A stretch of 64,000 nt of DNA from Parahaliea mediterranea (GTDB lineage Bacteria > Pseudomonadota > Gammaproteobacteria > Pseudomonadales > Halieaceae), in contig NZ_JAFKCZ010000006.1 in assembly GCF_017255185.1 (NCBI RefSeq), positions 248,001 to 312,000 on the forward strand. The letters are read 5' to 3'. Position 1 is the first letter of the stretch. Every line of letters begins with the position of its first letter. The translations under genes and the position numbers were made by a program. Of this stretch, positions 53,777 through 63,029 are shown in pieces. The notes under the pieces are model-generated. The model was not told the origin of the DNA, searched no databases, and saw nothing but the letters and a program-made list of their open reading frames with translations.

Positions 53777-54967
53777 CTATTCTGGCAGATCAAGAACGCG
53801 CTTGGCGATCACATTGAGCTGGACTTCCGAGCTACCCCCTGCGATGGTAAGCGCTTTTGAGAAAGCCCATGTCCTCGGCTCCATGAGTTCATCGCTGTCA
53901 AATCCCGGGCCGCTCCAGCCCAGCCCCTGTGTACCCATCAGCGCCAGCTTCAACTCACCTCGCCGTTTATCGAGTTCCGTCGCGTAATACTTGAAGAAGG
54001 AGGTGGAATTTGGGTCTAGCCGGCCCTGCCCCGATTCTTCAAAGGCTTTCTGGTTTGACAAAGCCAGGGCCATGGCGTCCATTTCATACCTGACCAACTG
54101 TTCACGAAGGCCACTATTGGTCAGAACGCCGTTTTCCAGTGATAGGTAGCGTCTGGCGACTTCCCCCGGAGAGAACTTTGGACCAACAGCAATCTCCGAT
54201 AGCTGCGACATTAGCGTTCTTTCGTGCTGCAGCAGGCGTTTGGCAACCGTCCATCCGCGGTTAAGATCACCTAACAGGTTATGCTTTTCAGCCCGGGCAT
54301 TCTCAAAAAAGACCTGGCAGAAATCAGATTCGCCAGAAATCAGTTCGATTGGTCTCACTTCAATGCCGTTTTGTCGCATATCGATCAGCAAAAAGCTGAT
54401 TCCCGCCTGCTTGGCCGCCTTTGGATCCGTGCGTACAAGGCAGAAAATCCAGTCGGCCCTATCGGCGTTTGATGTCCATAGTTTGGTACCGTTGACAACA
54501 AAATGATCGCCTTTGTCTTCCGCCCTGCACTGAATATTGGCTAAATCAGAGCCCGCCCCTGGTTCGCTGTAGCCCTGACACCAGCGTACCTCTCCGCGCG
54601 CAATCCTTGGCAGGTGTTCGCGCTTTTGCTGCTCGCTTCCGTACTCGAACAGCGCCGGGCCCAGCATGGCTATACCCTGCCCGGTAGCGAGCGGTGGCCT
54701 GCAACCGAGCCGTTTCATTTCAGTTTTGAGCACTTTTGCCTGACCGGGGGAGAGGCCGCCGCCGCCGTATTCCCTGGGCCAGTCCGGGACAGTCCAGCCC
54801 TTTTCCCGCATTCTCTCAAACCAGGTCCTGGCATCCTGGCTCGAGAAACATCCCTTGGAGCCACCCTGGTAGAGTTCCTCGGGGCCCGCTGGCTCGCGCT
54901 GCGAACGCGGGCAGTTATCTTCCAGCCAGGCAACTACTTCACGCCTGAACGCGTCTAATGGTTCCAT
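53777..54967 (-). CDS. Acyl-CoA dehydrogenase
   Basis: A 396-residue FAD-dependent dehydrogenase that introduces an alpha,beta double bond into an acyl-CoA. Family motifs: YSEPGAGSDLA, VVNGTKLWTSNADRADW and the C-terminal IAGGSSEVQLNVIAKRVLDLPE. The ATG at 54967 has AAGGA seven bases upstream. With the following gene it probably makes a two-subunit enzyme. A long N-terminal domain (DNCPRSQREPAGPEEL) resembles the branch acting on bulky or branched acyl-CoAs. The gap of 228 bases upstream may hold its promoter; CCGGTCAA occurs there twice, 66 bases apart. Confidence 0.92.
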   Translation of the reverse strand: MEPLDAFRREVVAWLEDNCPRSQREPAGPEELYQGGSKGCFSSQDARTWFERMREKGWTVPDWPREYGGGGLSPGQAKVLKTEMKRLGCRPPLATGQGIAMLGPALFEYGSEQQKREHLPRIARGEVRWCQGYSEPGAGSDLANIQCRAEDKGDHFVVNGTKLWTSNADRADWIFCLVRTDPKAAKQAGISFLLIDMRQNGIEVRPIELISGESDFCQVFFENARAEKHNLLGDLNRGWTVAKRLLQHERTLMSQLSEIAVGPKFSPGEVARRYLSLENGVLTNSGLREQLVRYEMDAMALALSNQKAFEESGQGRLDPNSTSFFKYYATELDKRRGELKLALMGTQGLGWSGPGFDSDELMEPRTWAFSKALTIAGGSSEVQLNVIAKRVLDLPE

Positions 54968-55195
54968 ATATATTCCTTTTGGGGCTAGCACTACGCCGGA
55001 ACCCGGTCAACTATATAGCTCGCTTGTCTAAGGATTGCGCCAACTGGTGGCGTGGATAACGGTAGAGTCCGGTCAATTAGCCTTTTACGACGGGTGGCAA
55101 CGCCATATCCCGTCGTTGGCTGGGCTTAGTCGACAAGCCTTTGCTTTCGCTTGCGCCGAAGAGGCGCCAAAACACCATATTCGAAGCCGGCTGTA

Positions 55196-56884
55196 TCACT
55201 GGGATAGCACGATGAAATCGCCACTGGTCGCAGATTGTGTGCAGCGCTCAATTTCTTGCTTCAGCACTTTGCCCGAAGCGTTCCTGGGTAATGGCGTAGT
55301 TGCGAAATACCAGTGCTCTGGCACCTTGAAAGGGGCAAGCCCATCGCCGACCCAGCGAGCCAATGTATCCGTTAGCCGTTTCGGGTCGAATACTTCAGCA
55401 TCACGTAGCACCACGCAGGCGCCCGGCACCTGTCCATGTATCGGGTGCTCAATTGCAATCACTGCTGATTCGATCACGTCTGGATGCGCATCCAACCGGT
55501 TCTCTATTTCTACCGGATATATATTTTCCGCAGACCGGAGGATCATGTCACGAGCCCGGGAGTTTACCCAGAGCAGACCACTCTCGATACGACCGACATC
55601 GCCAGTTGCCAACCAGCGCCGATCGTCAAATACTTCCTGTGTCGCCGCGGTATTATCCCAGTATTCCAGCATCGAGAAGGGACTACGAACCCATATCTGC
55701 CCATTCTTTCCTGGCGGACACTCACGCCCTTCAGTATCACGAATCTGCAGTTCATGAAGAATGTTTACCCGACCGGTTGCGCCGGGATTATCGATAAAGT
55801 CCTGGCCACCAAACCCCACTGGTACAGAGACGGTCTCGGTGGATCCGTATCCTATCGACGGAGTACACTGCGCATTGGGAAAACGCTCTCGCAATCCTTT
55901 AAGAACAAACTCACTGATCGGCGCGCCGCCGAAGGTAATCGACCTCAACGAACTACAGTCGAACTGGTCCAGCGCGTCGCACTCAAGCACCATCGGCCCC
56001 ATGCCACCCAGCAGGGTCCAAGTTGTCACTCGTTCACGTTCAATAAGATGTAGCGCTTTCTCTGCTGAAAAACGACCGCGAAGCAGCACAACGGTATCTC
56101 CCATGGCATAGGAGAACAAAATGTGCCCAGCCAGGCCCGACATGTGGAAGAAAGGAGCCACGCCGAGGATCTTAGCAGGCTGCCGTGATTCGAGGGACAG
56201 TCCCGCTGCCTCCATTCCCCGTGCGACATTGAACTGATTGGTTTGTACAAAACCGAGTTCACCACGATGCGAAATCAAAACCGCCTTGGACCGCCCTGTG
56301 GTTCCACTGGTAAACAGAATGACGGCGGGGTCATCTTCATCAATTTCAACATCGGGTAGAGTCTTTGCTGACGGCACGTCCCATAGCGGACTTTCTTCCC
56401 AGTCGATGACGTGCGTATCCAACTTCAAGTCTCGCAGTCGATCAAGCCGTTTTCTGTCACCAAGTAACAGTTTCGGTTGACTGAGCCGCCATGCATGATC
56501 AAACTCCGCTTCGGTCCACCACCCGTTCATTGCAACTGCAACCGCTCCCAGGGCTGTTACAGACCAAAATGCAATGCACCATTCGACACGATTCTCGGCA
56601 AATATCGCAACGCGATCGCCCGAACCAATACCAAACTGCTGTGAAAGCATGCGGCTGTAGCCGCAAACCAATGCGTAGTGTTCCTCATAGGTAATCCGCA
56701 CATCGCCATCAACCATGTATTCCCTGTCGCCAAAGGAGAGTCCGGACAAGAGGAGCTCGCGCAAGCTCTTTTTACGATTACGAAATTGCAGGAACTTATG
56801 TCCAAGTACCGTCTCTTCGACAAGCGAAAAAGGCCCATCTTCCGTCAGCAGTTGACTTTCAGGTTGGCTTTCCAAATGGGGCAC
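55196..56884 (-). CDS. AMP-dependent acid:CoA ligase
   Basis: A 562-residue ANL-superfamily ligase: phosphate loop LFTSGTTGRSKA, GYGSTE adenine motif, GDVGRIESGLLWVNSRARDMI hinge, and the C-terminal catalytic Lys in NASGKVLKQ. I chose the GTG at 56884 because GGGAGGG lies seven bases upstream; an ATG at 56908 has no ribosome site. It follows another ligase gene directly, so one step may be duplicated or two different acids activated. It is the downstream gene of the pair. Confidence 0.9.
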   Translation of the reverse strand: MPHLESQPESQLLTEDGPFSLVEETVLGHKFLQFRNRKKSLRELLLSGLSFGDREYMVDGDVRITYEEHYALVCGYSRMLSQQFGIGSGDRVAIFAENRVEWCIAFWSVTALGAVAVAMNGWWTEAEFDHAWRLSQPKLLLGDRKRLDRLRDLKLDTHVIDWEESPLWDVPSAKTLPDVEIDEDDPAVILFTSGTTGRSKAVLISHRGELGFVQTNQFNVARGMEAAGLSLESRQPAKILGVAPFFHMSGLAGHILFSYAMGDTVVLLRGRFSAEKALHLIERERVTTWTLLGGMGPMVLECDALDQFDCSSLRSITFGGAPISEFVLKGLRERFPNAQCTPSIGYGSTETVSVPVGFGGQDFIDNPGATGRVNILHELQIRDTEGRECPPGKNGQIWVRSPFSMLEYWDNTAATQEVFDDRRWLATGDVGRIESGLLWVNSRARDMILRSAENIYPVEIENRLDAHPDVIESAVIAIEHPIHGQVPGACVVLRDAEVFDPKRLTDTLARWVGDGLAPFKVPEHWYFATTPLPRNASGKVLKQEIERCTQSATSGDFIVLSQ

Positions 56885-56922
56885 GTTCCCGCCCTCCCGG
56901 CTATACATAGTTGTGGTGTAGG

Positions 56923-58542
56923 TCAGCTGGATTCCGCTATGGCCTTTGCGGAAGCATAATCGGGTTTGCCGCTCGGAGATCTGGGCAGCCTTTCTGTCAC
57001 AACAATGGAACGCGGCACCTTGTATCCAGCTAAGTATTGACGGCAATGCCGTTGAATATCATCCAGACCTACAGAAACACCATCGCGTGGTTGAATAACA
57101 GCTACCACTTTGCTTCCCCAGCGCTCATCCTTCACACCCACAACCAGCGCATCGAATACCGAGTCATGGGATTTCAGGACGTTCTCAACCTCTTCTGGAA
57201 ATATCTTCTCCCCGCCGCTATTTATACAGTTTGACCCCCTACCAAACAGCGTGATGCTTCCATCCCCTTCGATCTGAGCCGCATCGCCAGTGAGAAGCCA
57301 GCGCCTGCCTTCAACGTCGACAAATGTTTTTTCGGTCTTTTCCGGGTCGTTATAGTAGCCTATGGGAATGAAGCCTGACCGCGCAAAAATTCCATGCTCC
57401 CCCGGCTGTGCATGACGTAACACACCGGCATCTTCTTCAACGACAATTACATCCATAAATTCCGAGCGCTGTACATTTCCCAGGCTGGAGATTCCTTTCT
57501 GCGATCCGTTGTCGGCCCCCATCTGACCTGATTCTGAAGAGCCAAAACTGTTGATGATTCGAATGCCTGGGAAATACTTCCTGAAGGCGTCTTGTTTGGA
57601 GCGAGAAAAAACAGCACCGCCTGAACTCATACTGAAGATGGAGTCTAGCTTCCAGCGTCCGGGGTTTTGGTCCAGGGCGTCGATAAGCGGGATTGCCATG
57701 GCATCACCGACGATTTGAAGCGCATTGATTTTCTCGCGTTCGCAGATATCCCACACTTGATCTCCCACCAACGAGCGGTGGTGGTTGAGAACCAGTTTGT
57801 TACCTGCCAAAAGTTGTATGCAGGCATACCACCACGATGCGCCGTGCATCAGCGGCGCCAGGGCGATACCGTTCACCGGCTGGGGTGCGATTCTCGATAT
57901 GATGTCCTCTGGCGATCGACAGATTCCCTGGGCAGAGAAATGGCCGCCCCCACCCAATGCAGCAAAAAACAGGTTTCGGTGGGTCCAGATCACGCCTTTG
58001 GGATTGCCGGTCGTACCGCCCGTATACAGTATAAACAGGTCGTTTTCGCTTCGCGGCGAAAAGTCACGTGTATCGCTCTGCGCACCCAGGGCACATTCGA
58101 ATTCGTCAGCTTCAATACATTCGATCGGCTCATCGCTACCGTCATCGACCGAAACAAACGCCAGGGAGCGAACAAAGGTGTCGCTGATGTCCCTGATATA
58201 CGGAGTGAACTGCCGGTGATAGATACAGGCTACTAGGTCCGCGTTATCAAATATGTAACGCAGCTCCTCATCGATGTAACGATAGTTAATATTAATTGGG
58301 ACTGCACGTATCTTAAAACAAGCCAATACGGCTTCGAGATACTCGATGCAGTTGTACATATAAAGGCCGACGTTGTCGCCGTTTGACACGCCTTTCGTCT
58401 GTAAATAATGCGCCAGTTTTGTAGCCCGCCTGTCCAGGTCTCTGTAGCTGACTCGCTTTTCACCACATACCAAAGCTTCACGATCAGGCACATGGTCAGA
58501 CACCGCCTCGATCATATCGGCAATATTGAACTCCATCGTCAT
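56923..58542 (-). CDS. AMP-dependent acid:CoA ligase
   Basis: A 539-residue ANL-superfamily ligase: phosphate loop ILYTGGTTGNPKG, FGSSESGQMG at the adenine site, GDAAQIEGDGSITLFGRGSNCINSGG hinge, and the catalytic Lys in SPSGKPDYASAK. It belongs to the long/medium-chain or bile-acid-type acyl-CoA synthetase branch. The ATG overlaps the stop of the small membrane protein gene, with AGGAGG upstream. Confidence 0.92.
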   Translation of the reverse strand: MTMEFNIADMIEAVSDHVPDREALVCGEKRVSYRDLDRRATKLAHYLQTKGVSNGDNVGLYMYNCIEYLEAVLACFKIRAVPININYRYIDEELRYIFDNADLVACIYHRQFTPYIRDISDTFVRSLAFVSVDDGSDEPIECIEADEFECALGAQSDTRDFSPRSENDLFILYTGGTTGNPKGVIWTHRNLFFAALGGGGHFSAQGICRSPEDIISRIAPQPVNGIALAPLMHGASWWYACIQLLAGNKLVLNHHRSLVGDQVWDICEREKINALQIVGDAMAIPLIDALDQNPGRWKLDSIFSMSSGGAVFSRSKQDAFRKYFPGIRIINSFGSSESGQMGADNGSQKGISSLGNVQRSEFMDVIVVEEDAGVLRHAQPGEHGIFARSGFIPIGYYNDPEKTEKTFVDVEGRRWLLTGDAAQIEGDGSITLFGRGSNCINSGGEKIFPEEVENVLKSHDSVFDALVVGVKDERWGSKVVAVIQPRDGVSVGLDDIQRHCRQYLAGYKVPRSIVVTERLPRSPSGKPDYASAKAIAESS

Positions 58543-59042
58543 ACCACCTCCTGCGCCGCGATGCTTCCACCGTCTTCCGGACGCGTCGCCACTGCTATAC
58601 AGACAACAACGAGCACGCCTGCCAGTACGCCTGTCCAAACCCCTTTCAGAATCGCGTATTGCAGAGGATCAACTCCGCTTGGGAACAGCACTGACAAAAG
58701 TGCCAGCATCGCACCACCGGCGATCGACGCGGAAAGAACCGCCATGACAATGGCACTTAACCACAATCGCGAAGGAAGCCAGGAAACCCCTGCACCGGGC
58801 TGAACCACAGGCAATTCGCCACGCTGTCGTTTGCGGTAATGAATCACCAGGTTGATCCAAGAAAACAGCCACGATAGCAAAAGCCCTGTGAGCAGTATGT
58901 CCCTCACATATCCGTGTTCGCCGGTGGCCGTCAGCAACTGTAGGTCATTTAGAATCCAGTAGGCCAATGTACCGTTGATGACAAGGTTTGCCAGGAAACT
59001 GATAAGCACTTGCTTTCTTATGTAACCCTTAATGGCACTCAC
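58539..59042 (-). CDS. Small predicted membrane protein
   Basis: A 167-residue protein with four predicted transmembrane helices (about 12-32, 48-68, 94-118, 133-153), no motifs I recognise, and a short basic cytoplasmic loop (HYRKRQRG). It starts six bases after the amidohydrolase stop and its own stop overlaps the CoA ligase start, so it is fully embedded in the catabolic operon. A transport or anchoring role for the pathway is possible. Function unknown. Confidence 0.75.
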   Translation of the reverse strand: MSAIKGYIRKQVLISFLANLVINGTLAYWILNDLQLLTATGEHGYVRDILLTGLLLSWLFSWINLVIHYRKRQRGELPVVQPGAGVSWLPSRLWLSAIVMAVLSASIAGGAMLALLSVLFPSGVDPLQYAILKGVWTGVLAGVLVVVCIAVATRPEDGGSIAAQEVV

Positions 59043-59048
59043 AACGAG

Positions 59049-60560
59049 TTATCCCTTGCCATTTTCATCGAGAATATATCCATAGGCATTGTTGCTCGTA
59101 CCTACGCCGCGAGCGTGATACTCGCTTTTCATTCTTTCAATTGTGTCCTTCTGCAGGGAATCGGCGCTACCGGCGGTATTGAGCCCGTACAGAGCAGCAC
59201 CATTCAAGCCCAGAATGGCTGACTTGATATCGCCTTCCTCGTGGCCAAGCGGTGAGAACCCATGCTTTTTCTGCATATCGTCGGGAATTTCCAGGCGACG
59301 AAGCGCTTCTATCTGCCATTGCGGTGAACCATACCAAACCGAATCCGTACCCCAGATCACATGATCCGTACCCATCCCTTTGAGTAGCGTGCCCATGAAT
59401 GCTGCGCAGAATCTCGGATTGGTTACAGCTGACTGGGCGAAGGAGGATCCAATTTCGCCATAGACATTGTTGACGCCGTATTTCTGCGGAATTTCCGCGA
59501 GATCCGAGACCCAGGGTATGTATCCGGTGCGCTCAAACTCCGCCATCTCTTTGTCCGGCGGTTCCAACCAGGGGCGCAACCCGGCATGGTAGATAACAAA
59601 GTTAATGTCCGGCCAGTCGAGCGCCGCCTTCGGCACGTCATCCACCGTGGCGTAAGGCCACAGATCCGACATCTCGGTCAGGTAATTTTTGGGCAGCAGT
59701 CCTTTATGAATACATATGGTTTTTATGCCTGACTTGACCATTTTCTCATAGAACGGATACATCAGCTTCTCATCGTCAAGACGATAAGGAAGGTTTTGTG
59801 GATGGAAGGGATTTCCCACTGTGTAACCTTTCCATGCATCCGGCTTCAGGGTCTCCACCATCTTGTCTACGTCATCGAGCCAGTCATCCTGACCAGGAAT
59901 GATCACACTGTGGCATAACATGCGCTGGCTACCTGCCAGGCGATTCACCAGCTCCCGCGTCAAGGCCATCTGCTTGTTGGATATCAACAGACCGGAAAGA
60001 TCCCCGGAAGTTGGCGCGCTGGACACCAGGCAGACCTTGGTATCACTATCCAGGTACACTTCCTTGATGAAGTTGTCGAACCGGTACCGGTCCAGTGTCA
60101 GCCCGATATCCTGGTACATATCCGGGTTCCAGTGCTCACCTGCATAGGAGGCGTAATCCAGCATGAACTCGGTGTCAAAATCTTCATGTACAAAATGCAC
60201 CTGGTCATCGAACACAAACTGACTGGCCAGTCGTTTGCGGCGCTCTTCAGCAGCATCAAGGTCTGAGGCCTCAGCGGCTTGCACATCGAAAACCGGCCCA
60301 TAAACGCTGTTCATCGCGACGAATGCAGCGGCCATGCCGCTGCTGCTCTTAAGAAACTTCCTGCGACTCATTCCATGCTTCAATGCCTGTTTTTCGGCCA
60401 TCTCATTGATCAGGCTCTCCACTCGACGCTGCTCGTCGGTTCGCGGCAGTGGATCATACTCTCCATTGGAGATGGAGTGGGTTGGCACCGGTGTCTTATT
60501 CGCGAGTTTGCTTGCCTGCGCGAATTTACTACGCTGTTTTCGGCTGAAGAAATCACTCAT
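59049..60560 (-). CDS. Amidohydrolase-2 family (ACMSD-type) protein with internal twin-arginine motif
   Basis: A 503-residue metal-dependent amidohydrolase of the ACMSD/amidohydrolase-2 type: QVHFVHEDF near the N-terminal metal site, INFVIYHAGL, and VIWGTDSVWYG holding the conserved Asp. Before the domain, residues 65-71 read SRRKFLK followed by a hydrophobic stretch (SSSGMAAAFVAMNSVYG), a twin-arginine signal, but with an unusual 64-residue extension ahead of it. It overlaps the next amidohydrolase gene by four bases. Family members decarboxylate or hydrolyse cyclic acids; the export suggestion needs proof. Confidence 0.85.
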   Translation of the reverse strand: MSDFFSRKQRSKFAQASKLANKTPVPTHSISNGEYDPLPRTDEQRRVESLINEMAEKQALKHGMSRRKFLKSSSGMAAAFVAMNSVYGPVFDVQAAEASDLDAAEERRKRLASQFVFDDQVHFVHEDFDTEFMLDYASYAGEHWNPDMYQDIGLTLDRYRFDNFIKEVYLDSDTKVCLVSSAPTSGDLSGLLISNKQMALTRELVNRLAGSQRMLCHSVIIPGQDDWLDDVDKMVETLKPDAWKGYTVGNPFHPQNLPYRLDDEKLMYPFYEKMVKSGIKTICIHKGLLPKNYLTEMSDLWPYATVDDVPKAALDWPDINFVIYHAGLRPWLEPPDKEMAEFERTGYIPWVSDLAEIPQKYGVNNVYGEIGSSFAQSAVTNPRFCAAFMGTLLKGMGTDHVIWGTDSVWYGSPQWQIEALRRLEIPDDMQKKHGFSPLGHEEGDIKSAILGLNGAALYGLNTAGSADSLQKDTIERMKSEYHARGVGTSNNAYGYILDENGKG

Positions 60561-61441
60561 GCTAGAACCGCCTCACTATGATGGCCCGTGGTGTATTGAT
60601 CAATTGCGAGGGAACCGTACCGACTGCTTCGCGTGCCAAACAGCACACTTTGAGCTGTACCAAACAGGAATTCTTCCAGCAACACATCTTCAAGCCCAAG
60701 CGTGTGAGCCTCTTTTACGCACCGCTCTATGCTCAGTACAGGGTGGTCAGATGCGAACATGACCTTCCCGCGCCCGCGGGTTTTCATAAAGTGCAGCAGC
60801 GATTGCGGAAAATGACGTGGCGCATAAGCAGATGTCATCATGTACAGATTGCGATACTTGATCATCAGACGAATCGCAAAATCCCACCAGGGGTCTGCGC
60901 CGTGCTGCATGATCAGTTTCAACTCTTTGAAATGATGACAGACCTTGTCCAGATGCATGGGATTCTGGCATTCGCTGGGCATGGGTGGCCCGCAAATGCC
61001 GGTATTGATACCGACAGGGAGATCCAGTTCAACACACTTGGTATAGAGCGGATAGTACAGCGGGTCGTTTGGTGCAATACCGCTTTGAAACGGCGCTACA
61101 CGAGCCATTGCGACCGGCACATCCCTTGCCAATGCCTCCAATTCCCAGAGACCGCGCATCCCGGCTGCCAGGTCAGGAACAACAGCCAGAAATATACGTT
61201 GTGGATATTTCTCCGAAAACTCCAAAATCCACTCTTTGGGTTCCTGGAGGTTATAGGTAACCAACGATTTTTCGACGTTGTACCGATCCATCTCGGCGAT
61301 CAGTTCTTCTGGAGAGATGTTGCGGAAGAAACTGTCGTCGCCCTTGAAATAGTCGTTTTTGACTGCCTGCATATACGGGACGTCCGCGGCATCCCCCATA
61401 TTGACGTTGACCCAGGGGTCTATGGATTTTTTATAGTTCAC
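60557..61441 (-). CDS. Amidohydrolase-2 family (ACMSD-type) protein
   Basis: A 294-residue amidohydrolase-2 protein. Conserved features include LKLIMQHGADPWWDFA (metal-ligand His region) and VMFASDHPVLSIERC (the conserved Asp, here in SDHP). The usual N-terminal HxH motif is not obvious (IDPWVNVNMGD instead), so metal binding at the first site may be lost or altered. The start is a GTG at 61441 with GAGG upstream (a GTG six bases earlier is possible). It is translationally coupled to the second amidohydrolase, so they may form a hetero-oligomer. Confidence 0.82.
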   Translation of the reverse strand: MNYKKSIDPWVNVNMGDAADVPYMQAVKNDYFKGDDSFFRNISPEELIAEMDRYNVEKSLVTYNLQEPKEWILEFSEKYPQRIFLAVVPDLAAGMRGLWELEALARDVPVAMARVAPFQSGIAPNDPLYYPLYTKCVELDLPVGINTGICGPPMPSECQNPMHLDKVCHHFKELKLIMQHGADPWWDFAIRLMIKYRNLYMMTSAYAPRHFPQSLLHFMKTRGRGKVMFASDHPVLSIERCVKEAHTLGLEDVLLEEFLFGTAQSVLFGTRSSRYGSLAIDQYTTGHHSEAVLA

Positions 61442-61561
61442 GGCCACCTCACATCAGAATCATGCACGGAATATCTCATGCTCCCGCGAGGAATGCTTGA
61501 CGAAACCCGTCTAACTCGCCATGCAAATAAACTCAGCGTGGAAAAGCCGCCGGCAATCCCG

Positions 61562-62716
61562 CTAGCGCGGCATATGCAGCATACGCTCCGCGATAATGTT
61601 CTTCTGAATTTCGCTGGTACCACCTCCCAGCGAAACGCCAAACGACCACAGCATCCAGTGCGGCCAGCGCCCCAGCGAACCGCTCAAGCTGATTCTCGAA
61701 GTCTGAAGCAACTTCATCGCCAGCCTGCCGAGTTTTTTTGTCAGTTCCGAATAGTGCAACTTCAACATAGAACCTTCTGCGCCGGGAATTCCGGATTTCT
61801 GGATCCTGGAAATAGCCATAATGGTCATCGCCTGTAAAGATCTCACCTCGGCGGCCAGTACTGCCAACTCCTCCAGGTACCGCTCGCGCCTGTGGCCCGC
61901 GGGAAGCCTGGAACATACGTCCTCACGCAGTGCTTCCACCGCCTGCGCCAGCTCAATCTGCAAAGGCATGAAGGCAGAGCCCCGCTCAAACCCGAGCTGC
62001 CCCATCGCGACCCTCCAGCCGTTGTGCAGACCACCCACCACATTGGCGATGGGTACCCGAACATCGGAATAAAATACCTCATGCAGGTCATCGCCACCTG
62101 CCATATCCTGGATAGGCCGTATGGAAATCCCGGGAGTATCCATTTTCAGGATCAGCCAGGACAAGCCTTTGTGCCGCTGCGACCCCGGGTCACTGCGTAC
62201 CAGTACTTGCTGATAGTCGGAAAACCGGGCAAAGCTCGTCCAGATCTTTTGACCGTTAATCACCAGACAGTCCCCGTCTACAACGGCCTTGGTTTGAATC
62301 GCCGCCAGGTCGGATCCGGCACCGGGCTCTGAAAATCCCTGGCACCATATGGCCTCTCCGCTTAGGATTGGCGGCAGATATTGCGATTTTTGTTCATCGG
62401 TACCGAACTCAATGATGGTAGGCCCGCCGAGGTTCAGGCCATTGAACCGAAACCCCTCGTCCGGTGCGCCCGCCCTGGTATATTCCTGAAGAAAAATCAA
62501 TTGCTCAATCGCATCCATCCCGCGCCCGCCGAACTCTTTTGGCCACGCGATCCCAGCCCAACCGCCTTCGTATAACTTTTGCTGCCAGCTCAGGTCAAAG
62601 GCCTTTGCCTCTTCACTCGTTGAAGGCGGCCTTGGCTGCTCCGGGACGTGCTGGGATAGCCATTCTCGAACCTGCAAACGCAGTGCCAGCTGCTGTTCTG
62701 TAAAATCAATGTTCAT
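61562..62716 (-). CDS. Acyl-CoA dehydrogenase
   Basis: A 384-residue acyl-CoA dehydrogenase with intact family motifs: FSEPGAGSDLAAIQTKA, VINGQKIWTSFARFSDY, and the C-terminal GGGTSEIQKNIIAERMLHMPR. It starts with a standard MNIDFTEQQLALRLQVREWL N terminus. It is the first gene of the leftward unit that continues into the amidohydrolase pair. Substrate unknown, but the neighbouring ligases point to an acyl-CoA pathway. Confidence 0.93.
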   Translation of the reverse strand: MNIDFTEQQLALRLQVREWLSQHVPEQPRPPSTSEEAKAFDLSWQQKLYEGGWAGIAWPKEFGGRGMDAIEQLIFLQEYTRAGAPDEGFRFNGLNLGGPTIIEFGTDEQKSQYLPPILSGEAIWCQGFSEPGAGSDLAAIQTKAVVDGDCLVINGQKIWTSFARFSDYQQVLVRSDPGSQRHKGLSWLILKMDTPGISIRPIQDMAGGDDLHEVFYSDVRVPIANVVGGLHNGWRVAMGQLGFERGSAFMPLQIELAQAVEALREDVCSRLPAGHRRERYLEELAVLAAEVRSLQAMTIMAISRIQKSGIPGAEGSMLKLHYSELTKKLGRLAMKLLQTSRISLSGSLGRWPHWMLWSFGVSLGGGTSEIQKNIIAERMLHMPR

Positions 62717-63029
62717 TATTTTTTCCTCAACAGGCGACTACTGCCATAAACACCGGGTGATCAATACTAGACGAAACGGCCTGGTATCGGACATCGGCAC
62801 TCGGAATCGAATGCCGCAAAGTTGTATCAACACTAGACAGGCACACCCGGCTTACCATCCAGGACCGATTTGGTTTACGCGACAATCGCCATTGCGGCAA
62901 TGCGTATTCGCAGCGGTCTGACTTCCAGGCCGTTAGAGCCCGATTCGTACCGGCGCCCACGAGGGGAACCTAATTCGGCGGGTTGGACATCGCCCAACCC
63001 TCCGGTGGCTATTGACAATCATTACTGGC
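62717..63029. other. Intergenic region, likely promoter of the leftward catabolic unit
   Basis: These 313 bases hold no gene. A perfect 13-base palindrome CATTGCGGCAATG (62890-62902) lies about 175 bases before the dehydrogenase start and could be an operator. A weaker hairpin (GGGTTGG 62980-62986, CCAACCC 62994-63000), just downstream of the terminal ligase gene, might act as its terminator, but no T-run follows. Confidence 0.5.

Noticed and set aside
62890-62902. CATTGCGGCAATG as a definite operator
   Set aside because: It is a perfect but short palindrome with a single copy and no nearby regulator, so I list it only as a possibility in the intergenic entry.
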